A model generated the notes under the pieces. The model saw nothing but the letters and a program-made list of their open reading frames with translations. It searched no databases and was not told the origin of the DNA. Shown here piece after piece: positions 25,541-34,510 of a stretch of 64,000 bases of DNA; the stretch's first letter is position 1, and every line of letters starts with the position of its first letter. Location of the stretch: assembly GCF_026712205.1 (NCBI RefSeq), contig NZ_JAPPUW010000007.1, positions 186,001 to 250,000 on the forward strand. Direction: 5' to 3'. The DNA comes from Pelomonas aquatica. Its GTDB lineage: Bacteria; Pseudomonadota; Gammaproteobacteria; Burkholderiales; Burkholderiaceae_C. A program made the position numbers and the translations under genes.

Positions 25541-27005
25541 CGTGGGCTCTCCCGTGGCCGTCGTTCAGGGGCAGTTCGACACGCACCAGTCCATTTTTCG
25601 CGGTCATGTGTTCAAGGTACCAGAGCGTCGCATCCACATCCCGCTTCTCGGTCGGGGCGAGCTTCCAGCCGCGATCCAGGCGTCGAGATGGCAAGTCCAC
25701 ACTGAGCGAATACCTGTGCTCCAGCAGCGCCGCATCGTTCCCGGGCCAGGCCCCTTGGTCGCCCATTGTGAGGATCTGGTACGGATCGACGCTGTCCTGC
25801 TGGATGATGGCGGCCACCAGTGCCGATTTGCTGACGCCGCGCGCGAGGATGAACGTCTGCGCAGCCCGCCGCATCTCGCCGTGATCCCGTCGGGAAGGCC
25901 AGTGCGCACCGAGCACCTCATACTTGGCGCTTTCCTCCGCAGGCGCGTCCGAACTGGGCAGGGGAATCAACTCCCCCACCTGGGTGTAGTGGATCGCGCG
26001 GCCATAGGTCGGCACGTTCGGGCGACCCGGATCCTTGCCCATCAGTCGGCCAACGGCGGCCACCATGTGCATCTGCGCCACGAGGCCAGCGATCAAGTGA
26101 ACCGGTTCGGAGCCGCCCAGCGCCATGTCAAACGTGGGGATTCCTTCTGGGAATTGGGACCGCATGCCCACCCACAGCTTCGCGAGCGTCGGTTCGATGA
26201 GCGCGAGAATCGCGCAGTCATCGGGTCGCTGCGCGAGCCAGAGGTGCCGGCCATGTGCATACGAGCGCAAGTCGGCAAGTTGGACATGGAGCAACGCGCC
26301 TTCCGACAGCTTCGACTCGAGGTCCGTCGCGATCGGCTTGAGCAGCGGCGAATACACGACCGTGAGTGCGCCCCGTCGCACCGCCTCTGCGAGGAAAGGC
26401 TGCGCGTCTTTAAGCCACTGCGCTATGCCGCGTTCGCCGATCTGCAGAGCAGAGATGGACGCGGGCATGGGGTTTGGCCGCCCATTGAGCTCCGCATACG
26501 CCCGCGCCACGAGCACGGCGTCCAGCAGCAGGCTGTTCGTTGCCAGGTACCCATCCTTCTTCGTCAGCTCGAACACGTACGGTTTGACCCCCGGCAACTT
26601 CCCGACGTGGGTCATCAGCTTGCTGTCCTGCCGGTTCGTCAGCACGTGCACCGGACGCGAGCTGAAACGCCTTGATCGCTCAAGCGCCTCAACGATGTCC
26701 GGGTTGTTGCCCTCTGCGGACACGAGGAACACAGGGCTGGACGACGCCAGAGCGGGGCTGCAGATGATCTCCAGCGGCGTCGAGGGACGAGACACACGTC
26801 CGGTGTAGGTTTCGTGCAGGCCGCACAAAAGAGAAGCCACCGTGAACGATCCCCCTGAGCCCACACCGATCAGGCTGCATTCGGCTGCGCTGGCGATGGC
26901 CAGCTTGAGCGACTCGATGTCAGCCGCGCAGGCCGCCGCATAGCTCTCCCCCAATTGGGTCAGTTCATCTTCGTAGTGGTTGGGAGCTGGCGCAGGTGCA
27001 TTCAT
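25533..27005 (-). CDS. SIS-domain (sugar isomerase fold) protein
   Basis: 490 residues from ATG 27005. The first SIS half shows LIGVGSGGSFTVASLLCGLH and VFLVSAEGNNPDIVEALERS, typical phosphosugar-binding motifs; the second half (LTVVYSPLLKPIATDLESKL) resembles the second SIS lobe. The C-terminal ~150 residues are unassigned. Start lies 7 nt after the NADAR stop and the 3' end overlaps the PRTase-like gene, so the three form an operon. A role in nucleotide or nucleotide-sugar metabolism within a defence module is inference. Confidence 0.7.
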   Translation of the reverse strand: MNAPAPAPNHYEDELTQLGESYAAACAADIESLKLAIASAAECSLIGVGSGGSFTVASLLCGLHETYTGRVSRPSTPLEIICSPALASSSPVFLVSAEGNNPDIVEALERSRRFSSRPVHVLTNRQDSKLMTHVGKLPGVKPYVFELTKKDGYLATNSLLLDAVLVARAYAELNGRPNPMPASISALQIGERGIAQWLKDAQPFLAEAVRRGALTVVYSPLLKPIATDLESKLSEGALLHVQLADLRSYAHGRHLWLAQRPDDCAILALIEPTLAKLWVGMRSQFPEGIPTFDMALGGSEPVHLIAGLVAQMHMVAAVGRLMGKDPGRPNVPTYGRAIHYTQVGELIPLPSSDAPAEESAKYEVLGAHWPSRRDHGEMRRAAQTFILARGVSKSALVAAIIQQDSVDPYQILTMGDQGAWPGNDAALLEHRYSLSVDLPSRRLDRGWKLAPTEKRDVDATLWYLEHMTAKNGLVRVELPLNDGHGRAHDA

Positions 27006-27012
27006 AGCGCGA

Positions 27013-27636
27013 TCAGGCAGCAACAACCGTGCGCGCCGACTTTGTTTTGGCCTTAGTGCGCGCCTTCGAGCCAGCGCGCGCCGGCTTGGCCGTGGCGACA
27101 GCGGCCTCCTTCACATAGGCAGCTCGCAATTCCATAAGCATGACGCCCAGCATGTTTTCCCCTTTGCCGTCGACCTCGCCCCACAAGCGGTTCACTGCAT
27201 TGTTGACAGTTCCCACTTCCACCAGCCTCGCCTCCCCGGTGGAAAGCAGGAGCTGGCGCAGATCTTCGTGCTGGTCGAACTTGGCGCGCAGCACGCGCCG
27301 CATGCGGTCGAACTTAGTTTGAGCCCAGTCAGGGGCGACGTCCCAGACATAGAGCCCATGCGCCGCCATGGCAGCCAGCGCCGGTGTCGGTGCACTCAGG
27401 ATCCAATCCCTCACCGCCGGCTTGCGCGCCTTACCCGCCTGGTAGGCATGCTCGGAGGTCGGATAGACCAGGCCTTCGAAGCTCACAGGCCGCCGAAATA
27501 GGTTGCTGAAAGGGCCGTAGGGTTTCTCGTTCGCACGGTAGAACTGGATGTCCTGAACGCTACCAGCCGCGTTGCGATGGGGGTGGGGTGACTTCTTCGA
27601 AGGTCGGGCACACGCCGTCGTCGGCGTCTTGGTCAT
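27013..27636 (-). CDS. NADAR-family (YbiA-like) N-glycosidase
   Basis: 207 residues from ATG 27636 (GAGG upstream; an earlier in-frame start is unlikely). NADAR motifs: IQFYRANEKPYGPFSNLFRR near 35-55, YPTSEHAYQAGKA, then FDQHEDLRQLLLSTGEARLV and WGEVDGKGENMLGVMLMELR. Family members hydrolyse ADP-ribose or riboflavin-derived N-glycosidic bonds. The basic C-terminal tail (KPARAGSKARTKAKTKSAR) suggests nucleic-acid contact. First gene of the NADAR-SIS-PRTase operon. Confidence 0.8.
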   Translation of the reverse strand: MTKTPTTACARPSKKSPHPHRNAAGSVQDIQFYRANEKPYGPFSNLFRRPVSFEGLVYPTSEHAYQAGKARKPAVRDWILSAPTPALAAMAAHGLYVWDVAPDWAQTKFDRMRRVLRAKFDQHEDLRQLLLSTGEARLVEVGTVNNAVNRLWGEVDGKGENMLGVMLMELRAAYVKEAAVATAKPARAGSKARTKAKTKSARTVVAA

Positions 27637-28183
27637 GGGTTGGGTTCCTCGGCGAGATGTTCTGGGTGCGGCCCAAGCGTGCGGCAGTGCTCCAGAATGA
27701 ACACTTCCAGCGAACTGATTAGGCAACGAGCTTCCCGTTCACTGGCGCCATCTGGCTCGGCCTCGATCTCCGGGTCACCGGATCACCGCACACAGCCAGC
27801 GGAGCCAACTACTGATCTACAGCGGCGACCACCGAGACCGGGGTCAGAACGGGAACTCCAGCCGCCAATGTACTTCACCACACCGCAAGCAAGCCGCGGT
27901 CCCTCTCCGAACACACTTCGGCCATGCGTCTTGCACCTGGACCCGCGCGGCACAATGTTCTCCTGAAATCGCGCCAGAGACGTCTCTTCGCTAGGATACT
28001 TCACGACCCAGCCCCGGCTACCGCCCGCCGCCACGCCTGCGGCACGGAGCCGTCAGCACGGACGCAGGACGAGCGCGCCGCACAGTAAAGGTGGTTGAAG
28101 AGGCGTTCCGTGTTTACGGTCACATCTCTTTTGCGTTTATCAACCGTCGCCCCACCGCGTCTTTCATGTCCGGTCTCAGCGAT
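27637..28183. other. 547-base stretch without a convincing gene
   Basis: Short frames exist on both strands, including an 83-codon minus frame at 27783-28034, but none has an RBS or recognisable domain. It separates the NADAR operon from the XRE-ImmA gene and probably contains the promoter of the NADAR operon. Confidence 0.4.
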
Positions 28184-29293
28184 TCATTGCGATCCGGCTC
28201 CGGACGGCGCGAGCCGCACAACATTGGCCGACGACTCCGCGCAGGAGTTGTTCAGCAAGGTCTGCAAGAGATGTGGCTGTACCCGCATCTCGCGAGCCAC
28301 CGCAGCTTCGGGCACGCCGAAGTGCTCCCGCATCACCTTCAAGCTCTCGACAACGACTTCAGGTTCCTCATTCGGGACCAAGTGATCCTCTGACTCACGC
28401 AGCGCTTCGCCGTGCCGGTTCAGGCCGACGTAGCCCGCTCGAGCCTGATCCTCGGTGAACAGCCCAAGCTGACGCGCCCGAAAGATGATCGCAGCCTTGG
28501 AGGCACCCCAGCGAAGCTTCAACTCCGACAGGCCGGCCCAGTTCAGGCGCGAGCTTCGAAGGGCCAGACGGCACTCGGTGGCGAACGTGCTGCGCGGCAG
28601 AAGCAGCGCACTCGCGAAACGATTGGCCTGCGTCTCGGTGAGCCGATCGCCCGTCAGAACGCCGATGTGCAGCGAAAAATGACCCAGCTCGTGAGCGATG
28701 CCGAAACGCTCACGGCAGGCTGAGCGGCCATCGCCATTCAAGGCGATCAGAGGGCGCTTGGTAGCGAACGAGATCGCATCGATCTCGGGGGCCAGACCGC
28801 GCACACGCATCACGACTGCGCCCGCGTTCTCGGCGATCCGCGTCACGCTGCTCAACGGACCCATGCCCAGGCCGAACAGTGACCGGAAGATCTCTGCTGC
28901 ACGCTCGATGGCCTCGCTCGTCTCCGCGTCCGCCTCCTTCACCTGGTACGACGGCAACTCGACGTGCTCATCGAGCACGCCGATCAAGCGCTTGAGCATC
29001 TCCCCGCGGGCGCGGGCGACCTGGCGCAACGCAACCTTGGTCGTGAGCTGCCGGCGGAAATGGCACTGCTCATCGGCGATCGGATTGGTATCGACGCAAT
29101 GGAAGAAGTCGGGCAACACCTGCAGCTCCTGAGCCAGGCTGGCTTGGAGTTGCGCCGAGGCCGCTTCCGCCCCGGTTTCGATGCGGCTCAGAAACTGCTT
29201 GGAGACGCCGACCTTTTCGCCCAGGTCCGTGAGCGACAGGTCGTGGAACAAACGGGCCAGTCGCAGATTGCTCCCAATGAACCCGGTACTCAT
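28184..29293 (-). CDS. XRE-ImmA/IrrE protease-regulator
   Basis: 369 residues. N-terminal HTH (NLRLARLFHDLSLTDLGEKV, KQFLSRIETGAEA) and an ImmA/IrrE-type zinc metallopeptidase core with HELGH in RFGIAHELGHFSLHIG, followed by TQANRFASALLLPRS. The C-terminal ~110 residues contain a second HTH-like stretch (FGVPEAAVAREMRVQPHLLQ). Such proteins cleave or act as repressors in mobile elements and defence loci. Its start overlaps the upstream gene (ATGA). Confidence 0.8.
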   Translation of the reverse strand: MSTGFIGSNLRLARLFHDLSLTDLGEKVGVSKQFLSRIETGAEAASAQLQASLAQELQVLPDFFHCVDTNPIADEQCHFRRQLTTKVALRQVARARGEMLKRLIGVLDEHVELPSYQVKEADAETSEAIERAAEIFRSLFGLGMGPLSSVTRIAENAGAVVMRVRGLAPEIDAISFATKRPLIALNGDGRSACRERFGIAHELGHFSLHIGVLTGDRLTETQANRFASALLLPRSTFATECRLALRSSRLNWAGLSELKLRWGASKAAIIFRARQLGLFTEDQARAGYVGLNRHGEALRESEDHLVPNEEPEVVVESLKVMREHFGVPEAAVAREMRVQPHLLQTLLNNSCAESSANVVRLAPSGAGSQ

Positions 29294-29889
29294 CGAACGG
29301 CTTCTGCGGCCGCGTCGCCTTCGTCGCGGCGCTTGGGCGCGATCTGCGGCTTGCCGACGGGTACCGTCGGCGCCAGGGGCTGCTCGCCTTCAACCCGCAG
29401 AACACGTACGGCATCGGAGACCCAGCGGCACGCGACCTCGCCCGTGGGCGTGAATCCCAGGAACTCGACGCGCGGCTCAGCGGCGCCGTCGTGGCCGCGA
29501 TCGATGATGAAGCAGAACCGGCCGGGCTCGCCCGGGCTGACGAACTCGAGGAAATCCGCTTGGTAGCGATTCGCCGTCAGCACCGCATCCTTGGACGGAT
29601 TGGAAGGATCGTCGTTGCTGAACCGGCACGGCACACCACCGATCGAGAGGACGACGTCGTTGTTGCCGTTGGGCAGGCCAAGCCAGGAATGCTTGCCGGA
29701 TGCCGCTTCGGCCACGATGCGGCTGCGCTGCCGGCCAAACGTGGTGCAACCTCGCGTGTAGCCGTTGTCGGTCGTGCGCGACAGGTCGTCCTCCGTCGCG
29801 TAGAGCTCATCCAGCAACCACGACGCCACCTCCTGGAGGCGGTCCGAGGAAAGGGCGGGATTGAAGACGGCAGGCAGCGGCAGGGTCAT
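29290..29889 (-). CDS. hypothetical partner of the XRE-ImmA protein
   Basis: 199 residues, start at 29889. No signal or membrane segment. A central beta-rich region (HSWLGLPNGNNDVVLSIGGV, VEFLGFTPTGEVACRW) and a charged tail. It overlaps the ImmA gene by 4 nt, so the two are probably co-translated. Function unknown; pairs of this kind are common next to ImmA proteins. Confidence 0.55.
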   Translation of the reverse strand: MTLPLPAVFNPALSSDRLQEVASWLLDELYATEDDLSRTTDNGYTRGCTTFGRQRSRIVAEAASGKHSWLGLPNGNNDVVLSIGGVPCRFSNDDPSNPSKDAVLTANRYQADFLEFVSPGEPGRFCFIIDRGHDGAAEPRVEFLGFTPTGEVACRWVSDAVRVLRVEGEQPLAPTVPVGKPQIAPKRRDEGDAAAEAVR

Positions 29890-29985
29890 TTGTGCAAATT
29901 CGAAGAATCGTCAACGGCAGTTTGGTGCGAATTTTCTCGTTCGTCAACCTCACCTAACCCGACCGACCCGGCACCAAAGCAAAAT

Positions 29986-30011
29986 GTCAGAAACGACGAT
30001 AAAATTCTGAC
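29986..30011. promoter_or_regulatory. inverted repeat upstream of abiEi
   Basis: GTCAGAA (29986-29992) and TTCTGAC (30005-30011) form a 7-bp inverted repeat 15 nt before the abiEi ATG. AbiEi antitoxins autorepress by binding inverted repeats in their promoter, so this is a plausible operator. Confidence 0.45.
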
Positions 30012-30025
30012 CAAGAGGTCCCACC

Positions 30026-30622
30026 ATGAACACGCTCCCCCGCTCCATCCTGTCGCATGCCGAATCCCTCCCCGAGGGCGGGTTGGTGTCGCCTAAGGAG
30101 TTTCTGCACCTTGGGAGCCGAGCTGCGGTTGATCAGGCCTTCTCGCGGCTGGCCAAGGAAGGCAAGTTGCTTCGGGTGGCGCGCGGCACCTACGTCACGC
30201 CGGTCTCCAGCCGATTCGGGACGCGCGCACCGGCTCCCGACAAGGTCGTGCAGTCCTTGGCTGCGCAAAGCGGTGAGGTGGTCACGCCACACGGCGCCAA
30301 CGCAGCCAACGCGCTGGGCCTGACCCAGCAGGTGCCGATTCGCGAGGTCTATCTGACCTCGGGGCGCAGCCGCAAGCTGAAACTGGGTCGCTACGAGGTG
30401 ACGGTCAAACATGCCCCCCGCTGGATGCTAGCGTTGGGGACTGGCCAGGCCGGCGCGGCCGTGCGGGCGCTGGCCTGGATGGGCCCGTCGCATGTGAACG
30501 AGTCCCTGGCCGCCTTGCGGCGGACATTGCCGTCCACAGAATGGCAGGCACTGGCGTCGGGGCGTGCCGGCCTGCCCTCATGGATGGCCAGGGCGATTGG
30601 CGAAGAAGCGATTCGTGGCTGA
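30026..30622 (+). CDS. abiEi: AbiEi-type antitoxin (type IV TA)
   Basis: 198 residues from ATG 30026 (AGAGG 7 nt upstream). N-terminal winged helix (GGLVSPKEFLHLGSRAAVDQ, FSRLAKEGKLLRVARGTYV) and the DUF6088/AbiEi C-terminal domain (VVTPHGANAANALGLTQQ, YLTSGRSRKLKLGRYEV). It overlaps the toxin gene by 8 nt. It appears intact although the toxin is truncated. Confidence 0.8.
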   Translation: MNTLPRSILSHAESLPEGGLVSPKEFLHLGSRAAVDQAFSRLAKEGKLLRVARGTYVTPVSSRFGTRAPAPDKVVQSLAAQSGEVVTPHGANAANALGLTQQVPIREVYLTSGRSRKLKLGRYEVTVKHAPRWMLALGTGQAGAAVRALAWMGPSHVNESLAALRRTLPSTEWQALASGRAGLPSWMARAIGEEAIRG

Positions 30623-30765
30623 GTCCTACTTCTCCCTCAGCGACGCAGATCGAGCCGAAGTCCTCGAAGTGGGCCGGGAGCGGACCGGCCGCCCGGCCCA
30701 TCTGCTGGAGAAAGACGTCTGGGTCGTCTGGACACTCGGCGCGCTATTCGGATCACCGACCACGA
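30615..30765 (+). pseudogene. abiEii: truncated AbiEii-type nucleotidyltransferase toxin
   Basis: GTG 30615 opens a frame with the usual AbiEii N-terminus (SYFSLSDADRAEVLEVG, HLLEKDVWVVWTLGALFGS). Homology ends at about residue 50, before the nucleotidyltransferase GG-S and D-D motifs, where an antisense aldehyde dehydrogenase fragment is joined. The frame then runs on meaninglessly to 31166. The toxin is therefore inactive. Confidence 0.75.
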
Positions 30766-31262
30766 GCGACTCACATGCACGCTTCGCGAGCTCCTCGACT
30801 TCCGCCAAGCGCTCACGAGGCACCAGCATGCGCGACGGTGCGACGCAGGTTTGCCCGGTGTTGCCCATCATTGACGTGACACCGTGGGTGACGGCCTTCG
30901 CGAGATCCGCGGTTGGAAGAATGATGTTGGCCGATTTGCCACCCAGTTCCAGAGACACACGCTTGCAGGATGCAGCGGCCGCCCTTGAAATGCTTGCACC
31001 AGCCGCGTTCGATCCGGTGAGTGAAACCATGTCCACCAACGGATGCGAGGCGAACACCTCTCCGAGCTGCGCGCCCTCCCCCTGCACGAGATTGAACACC
31101 CCGGCCGGGACGCCTGCATCGTGCAGGATCTCTGCCATCACCGCAGCAGAGTACGGAGCGTTCTGACTTGGCTTCAGCACCATCGTGCAACCCACGGCCA
31201 GCGCCGGGGCCAACTTGCAAGCGATCTGGTTGATTGGCCAATTCCACGGCGTGATCAGCACG
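30766..31262 (-). pseudogene. internal fragment of an aldehyde dehydrogenase
   Basis: About 165 codons of a middle segment: PVGVCVLITPWNWPINQIAC, KPSQNAPYSAAVMAEILHDA, SLTGSNAAGASISRAAAASC, VSLELGGKSANIILP and NTGQTCVAPSRMLVPRE (catalytic Cys present). Both ends are missing: the 5' side abuts the IS91 fragment and the 3' side abuts the AbiEii fragment. A passenger brought in by recombination. Confidence 0.8.
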
Positions 31263-32098
31263 CACACGCCCACCGGCTGCTGTTCGACATGGCCGCCGAG
31301 GTGCTGCAGGTCATCGCGGCTGACACCAAGCACCTGGGTGCGCGCATCGGCGCCACGCTGGTGTTGCACACCTGGGGCTCGGCGCTGACGCACCACCCCC
31401 ATGTGCACGGCATCGTGCCGGGCGGCAGGCTCAAGCCCGACGGCACCACCTGGGTGGCCTGCCGGCCCGGCTTCTTCCTGCCCGTGCGCGTGCTCTCGCG
31501 GCTGTTCCGGCGGCGGTTCCTCGAAGGGCTTGAGCAGTTGCATCGCGCGGGGCTGCTGCAGTTCTTCGGCGAGCACGCGGCGCTGCAGGACGCCAAGGCC
31601 TTCGCCGACTGGCTGGCGCCGATGCGTCAGCAGGAGTGGGTGGTCTACGCCAAGCGGCCGTTTGCGGGGCCGCAGGCAGTGCTGGCCTACCTGTCGCGCT
31701 ACACGCACCGCGTGGCCATCTCCAACAGTCGCCTCGTCGCCGCGGACGCAAGCGGCGTGACCTTCCGCTGGAAGGACTACCGTGCCAAGGGCGATGCCAA
31801 GGGGAAGGTGCGCCACAAGACCATGACGCTGGCGCCCCAGGAGTTCATGCGCCGCTTCCTGCTGCATGTGCTGCCCGGGGGCTTCCATCGCATCCGGCAC
31901 TACGGCCTGCTGGCCAATGGCAACCGGCGCGACTGCCTGGCCTTGGCGCGTACCGCGCTGCAGGCCAAGGTTGAAGTGCCCACTGGCGAGCCGGCGGCGC
32001 GAGCGCCGGCCTTCGTCTGCCGGCACTGCGGGCAGCCACTGCTCATCGTCGAGTTCGTCCCGCGCGAGCGAGCCTCGATCCGCGCGCCCCCATCATGA
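31263..32098 (+). mobile_element. IS91-family (Y2) transposase, 5'-truncated
   Basis: The remaining ~278 codons include the HUH motif (HHPHVHGIVPGG), the two-tyrosine region (AYLSRYTHRVAISNSRLVAA) and the C-terminal zinc-finger-like CRHCGQPLLIVEF. The N-terminal zinc-binding and DNA-binding part is missing at the join with the aldehyde dehydrogenase fragment near 31262. Family members move by rolling-circle transposition and can capture flanking DNA, which may explain the neighbouring fragment. Confidence 0.8.
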
Positions 32099-32543
32099 GC
32101 AAAGGCACGACGATCCGGCACCAGCAAGCACCGGCCTTTCTTCTTCGCAAGCCCGTGCGGGGCGAGCTTGTGTCGTCTGGTAGTGTGCCGCGTACAACGA
32201 CGTGGGCGAGCCATGCACCACGACATGCGGGAGTCCATCGCACCCGCTCAGACAGCGGCCTCGCGTCCTTCGCGGCCGTCGACATGCGCGCAACTGCGCT
32301 GCGTCGGCGCGGACTCAACGCCGAATCGCCATAGCAACGATGCCTCGACAACCGTTGCCACATGCGCCGCGGTTTCCTCCCTAGAGGTTTATCCAACACC
32401 TGCCCTCAAGTCGGTTTGACGCGCAGACCTGCCCAGCGCGACGGGCAGGTGTCGGACAAACCTCAACTATTGCTGACTTTCGCAAACGCGCTGTAGGGAA
32501 CGAGAACTGTGTGGCTCCGGCCCGCGGCAGCGCCTGTACTAGC
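32099..32543. other. 3' flank of the IS91 copy, no gene
   Basis: This 445-base stretch holds no convincing gene. It probably contains the 3' non-coding end of the IS91-type element, whose boundary cannot be set by eye, followed by the downstream region of the integrase gene. Confidence 0.35.
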
Positions 32544-33971
32544 TCAGTCAGCAAGCAAGACCTCGATCCGCTCGCCCAATTTGGCCCAAGCTTCCCGCTT
32601 CTCCGCCGCGTAGTCGTGATGCAGGTAGGCCCGGCGGACGCGACTGCCAGCCATCACGTGGTTCTGGCATCGATCGATCAGATCGAGTGACACACCCAAC
32701 TGCTGCATCATGGTGGCGCCGGTGCGGCGCAGGTCATGCGGAGTCCACGCACCCGCCCTTCCGCCGGACAGCGTGAGCGAGTTGTCATGCTTACGGTTCT
32801 TCAACGGCCCGGCTCGATTCTTGAACTGCATCTGCCGGTCGCCGATCTGCTTAGACACGCTCTTGACGCAGACATGATCAGTCGGCGCATTGCCTCTCGC
32901 CGCGCGCGCCGGAAAGCAGAACGCCGTGTCGCCGGTCAACTCGTGCAGAGCCGTGAACTGCCTCCGTGCGAATGGCGACAGATAGACCTTCCAGTTGACG
33001 CCCGTCTTGGTGTTCTCCGCTGGGACAAACCACTCACCGGCGGTTAGATTGACATGCTCCCACCGTGCCTTCAGCAGCTCCCCGATGCGACAAAGCGTGC
33101 CAAGACAGATCCACAGCGCGAGCTGCGTTTCCTTCTTCACCGGACGGTCAACGTCGTATTTCGCTCCCGCCGGCGCGGCGGCGTAGGCCGCTTCCATGGC
33201 TGCCAGCTTGGCTCGCAACTCGCGCAACTCGTCGGCAGACAACACGCGATCGCGCTCGGCGTCCGGATCGCATCCGTGCGGCAGCAGCTTCGTCAGCTCG
33301 ACCAACTTCGTGGGGTTGCCCTCGACCATGAGCGCACGCCACGGCTTTCGCGCCTCCGCCCAGGCGAACAGCTGCACCATGTCGGCGTAGACCCGTGAGG
33401 CCATCCGGTAGGTGCCGCGGCCGATCACGGCGCGCAGCACCGCGCGAATGTCGCCCTCATCCACCCTCCGCACTGGCTTGTCACCGATCAGCGGCAGCAC
33501 GTCTTTCTCGAAGCTGCGCTGCAACTCGGCGTTGTTATCCGCCCGCTTTACACCGTCCCGCAACCATGCCTCGAACATCGAGCGAAGTGGGAGATCCTCG
33601 GCCTGCTGGCGAGCGGCCTCCGCAATCGTAGCCTCGACTGTGGCTTGGGCCTCGATCTTGGCGGCGCGCTTGGCATCGCCCGGACTCACGCCGGTCTTCA
33701 CGAGCGCTCTAGCCCGGTCACGTTCAGCGCGAACGCCTGCGAGAGTGACGTCGGGCCAGGTTCCACAGTAGTGCTTCACCCCGGCCCCACGCCATTTGTA
33801 CCCGTACTTGAAGCTGATGCTGACCCTGCCATCTGAGGCTACGCGCACCTCACCCGTCAGTCCTTCGCCGTCGGCAACGTAGTCGCCCTTCCAGCTTGGC
33901 GGGATCGCCTTCAAGCCTAGTTCGGTCCAGCGGCTTCCCTTGCCTTGCTTCGGATATCGAGTCATCGCCAT
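32544..33971 (-). CDS. int: tyrosine integrase of the left island
   Basis: 475 residues from ATG 33971 (GGAG 6 nt upstream); the frame is open to 34100 but the earlier codons lack an RBS. P4-type organisation: N-terminal arm-binding region, SAM-like core (LRSMFEAWLRDGVKRADNNA), and a catalytic domain with Arg in TLCRIGELLKARW, HDLRRTGATMMQQLG (H-x-x-R), a later His in RCQNHVMAG, and Tyr in RRAYLHHDY. It is transcribed away from the tRNA-Pro fragment at 34158, the usual integrase/att geometry. Confidence 0.85.
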   Translation of the reverse strand: MAMTRYPKQGKGSRWTELGLKAIPPSWKGDYVADGEGLTGEVRVASDGRVSISFKYGYKWRGAGVKHYCGTWPDVTLAGVRAERDRARALVKTGVSPGDAKRAAKIEAQATVEATIAEAARQQAEDLPLRSMFEAWLRDGVKRADNNAELQRSFEKDVLPLIGDKPVRRVDEGDIRAVLRAVIGRGTYRMASRVYADMVQLFAWAEARKPWRALMVEGNPTKLVELTKLLPHGCDPDAERDRVLSADELRELRAKLAAMEAAYAAAPAGAKYDVDRPVKKETQLALWICLGTLCRIGELLKARWEHVNLTAGEWFVPAENTKTGVNWKVYLSPFARRQFTALHELTGDTAFCFPARAARGNAPTDHVCVKSVSKQIGDRQMQFKNRAGPLKNRKHDNSLTLSGGRAGAWTPHDLRRTGATMMQQLGVSLDLIDRCQNHVMAGSRVRRAYLHHDYAAEKREAWAKLGERIEVLLAD

Positions 33972-34157
33972 CAACATCTCCAGGGGGATACCCAGGGGGA
34001 TACCGGAAGCGGGCTTTACCGGCATCTTGCGGCACATTGCGGGACAAATATCGCCCGGAAAAATTAGCCACAACACATTGATTTTAAACGATAAATTCAC
34101 AACACACAGACTCAGCGCCCATGGCTTGAAAAATTGCCAAAATACCCCTATATTTCC

Positions 34158-34204
34158 ATGGGGTGCAAGGGGTAGCGAGTTCGAATCCCGCCGTCCCGAC
34201 CATT
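34158..34204 (+). repeat. att core copy 1: 3' half of tRNA-Pro(GGG)
   Basis: 47 bp identical at 46 positions to 53033-53079 (the single difference is A at 34174). Read as tRNA it gives the anticodon loop ATGGGGT (anticodon GGG, G37), 3' anticodon stem GCAAG, T-loop TTCGAAT, 3' acceptor strand CGTCCCG and ACCA. The 5' half is absent, so this is not a gene but an attachment-site duplication. Confidence 0.85.
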
Positions 34205-34211
34205 TAAAATC

Positions 34212-34246
34212 AACGGGTTAGCTCACAAAATGGGCTAACCCGTTTT
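34212..34246 (+). terminator. rho-independent terminator next to att copy 1
   Basis: AACGGGTTAGC (34212-34222) pairs with GCTAACCCGTT (34234-34244), 11-bp stem, 11-nt loop, followed by TTTT. It differs in sequence from the terminator beside the right att copy. Confidence 0.75.
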
Positions 34247-34253
34247 GATTTCC

Positions 34254-34301
34254 GGCGACAGAATCACGAAGCTGGCGACAGAATCGGCGACAGAATTCCT
34301 G
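34254..34301 (+). repeat. direct repeats GGCGACAGAAT, candidate integrase arm sites (left end)
   Basis: GGCGACAGAATC occurs at 34254-34265 and 34274-34285 and GGCGACAGAATT at 34286-34297. The 29-nt block 34273-34301 recurs at 52880-52908 in the same orientation with 27/29 matches, so both ends of the second island carry it. Confidence 0.65.
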
Positions 34302-34510
34302 AGTCTTGGGAGCGCCGCAGCTCGTGACCCACTCAAACGCGTCGCGTCGATGGGCTTAATCCCACAAAATCAACTCGGGTATTCGCCGCAATTCGTGCTG
34401 CGCGCCCCTGGCTACTTCCCAGTGCGACGGGCCGCGAATTAGTTGTGCAAATTTCTATGATGCACAAACTAATCGTGAGGCCTTGATTTCGAGGTTGTCG
34501 CTTCAGTAGG

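Noticed and set aside
30626-32026. One 466-codon protein containing an aldehyde dehydrogenase
   Set aside because: Only the middle ~165 codons are aldehyde dehydrogenase; the flanks are antisense to the IS91 and AbiEii fragments.
34127-34202. A complete tRNA gene at the middle att site
   Set aside because: The 5' half does not pair with the CGTCCCG acceptor strand; only the 3' half from the anticodon loop is tRNA.
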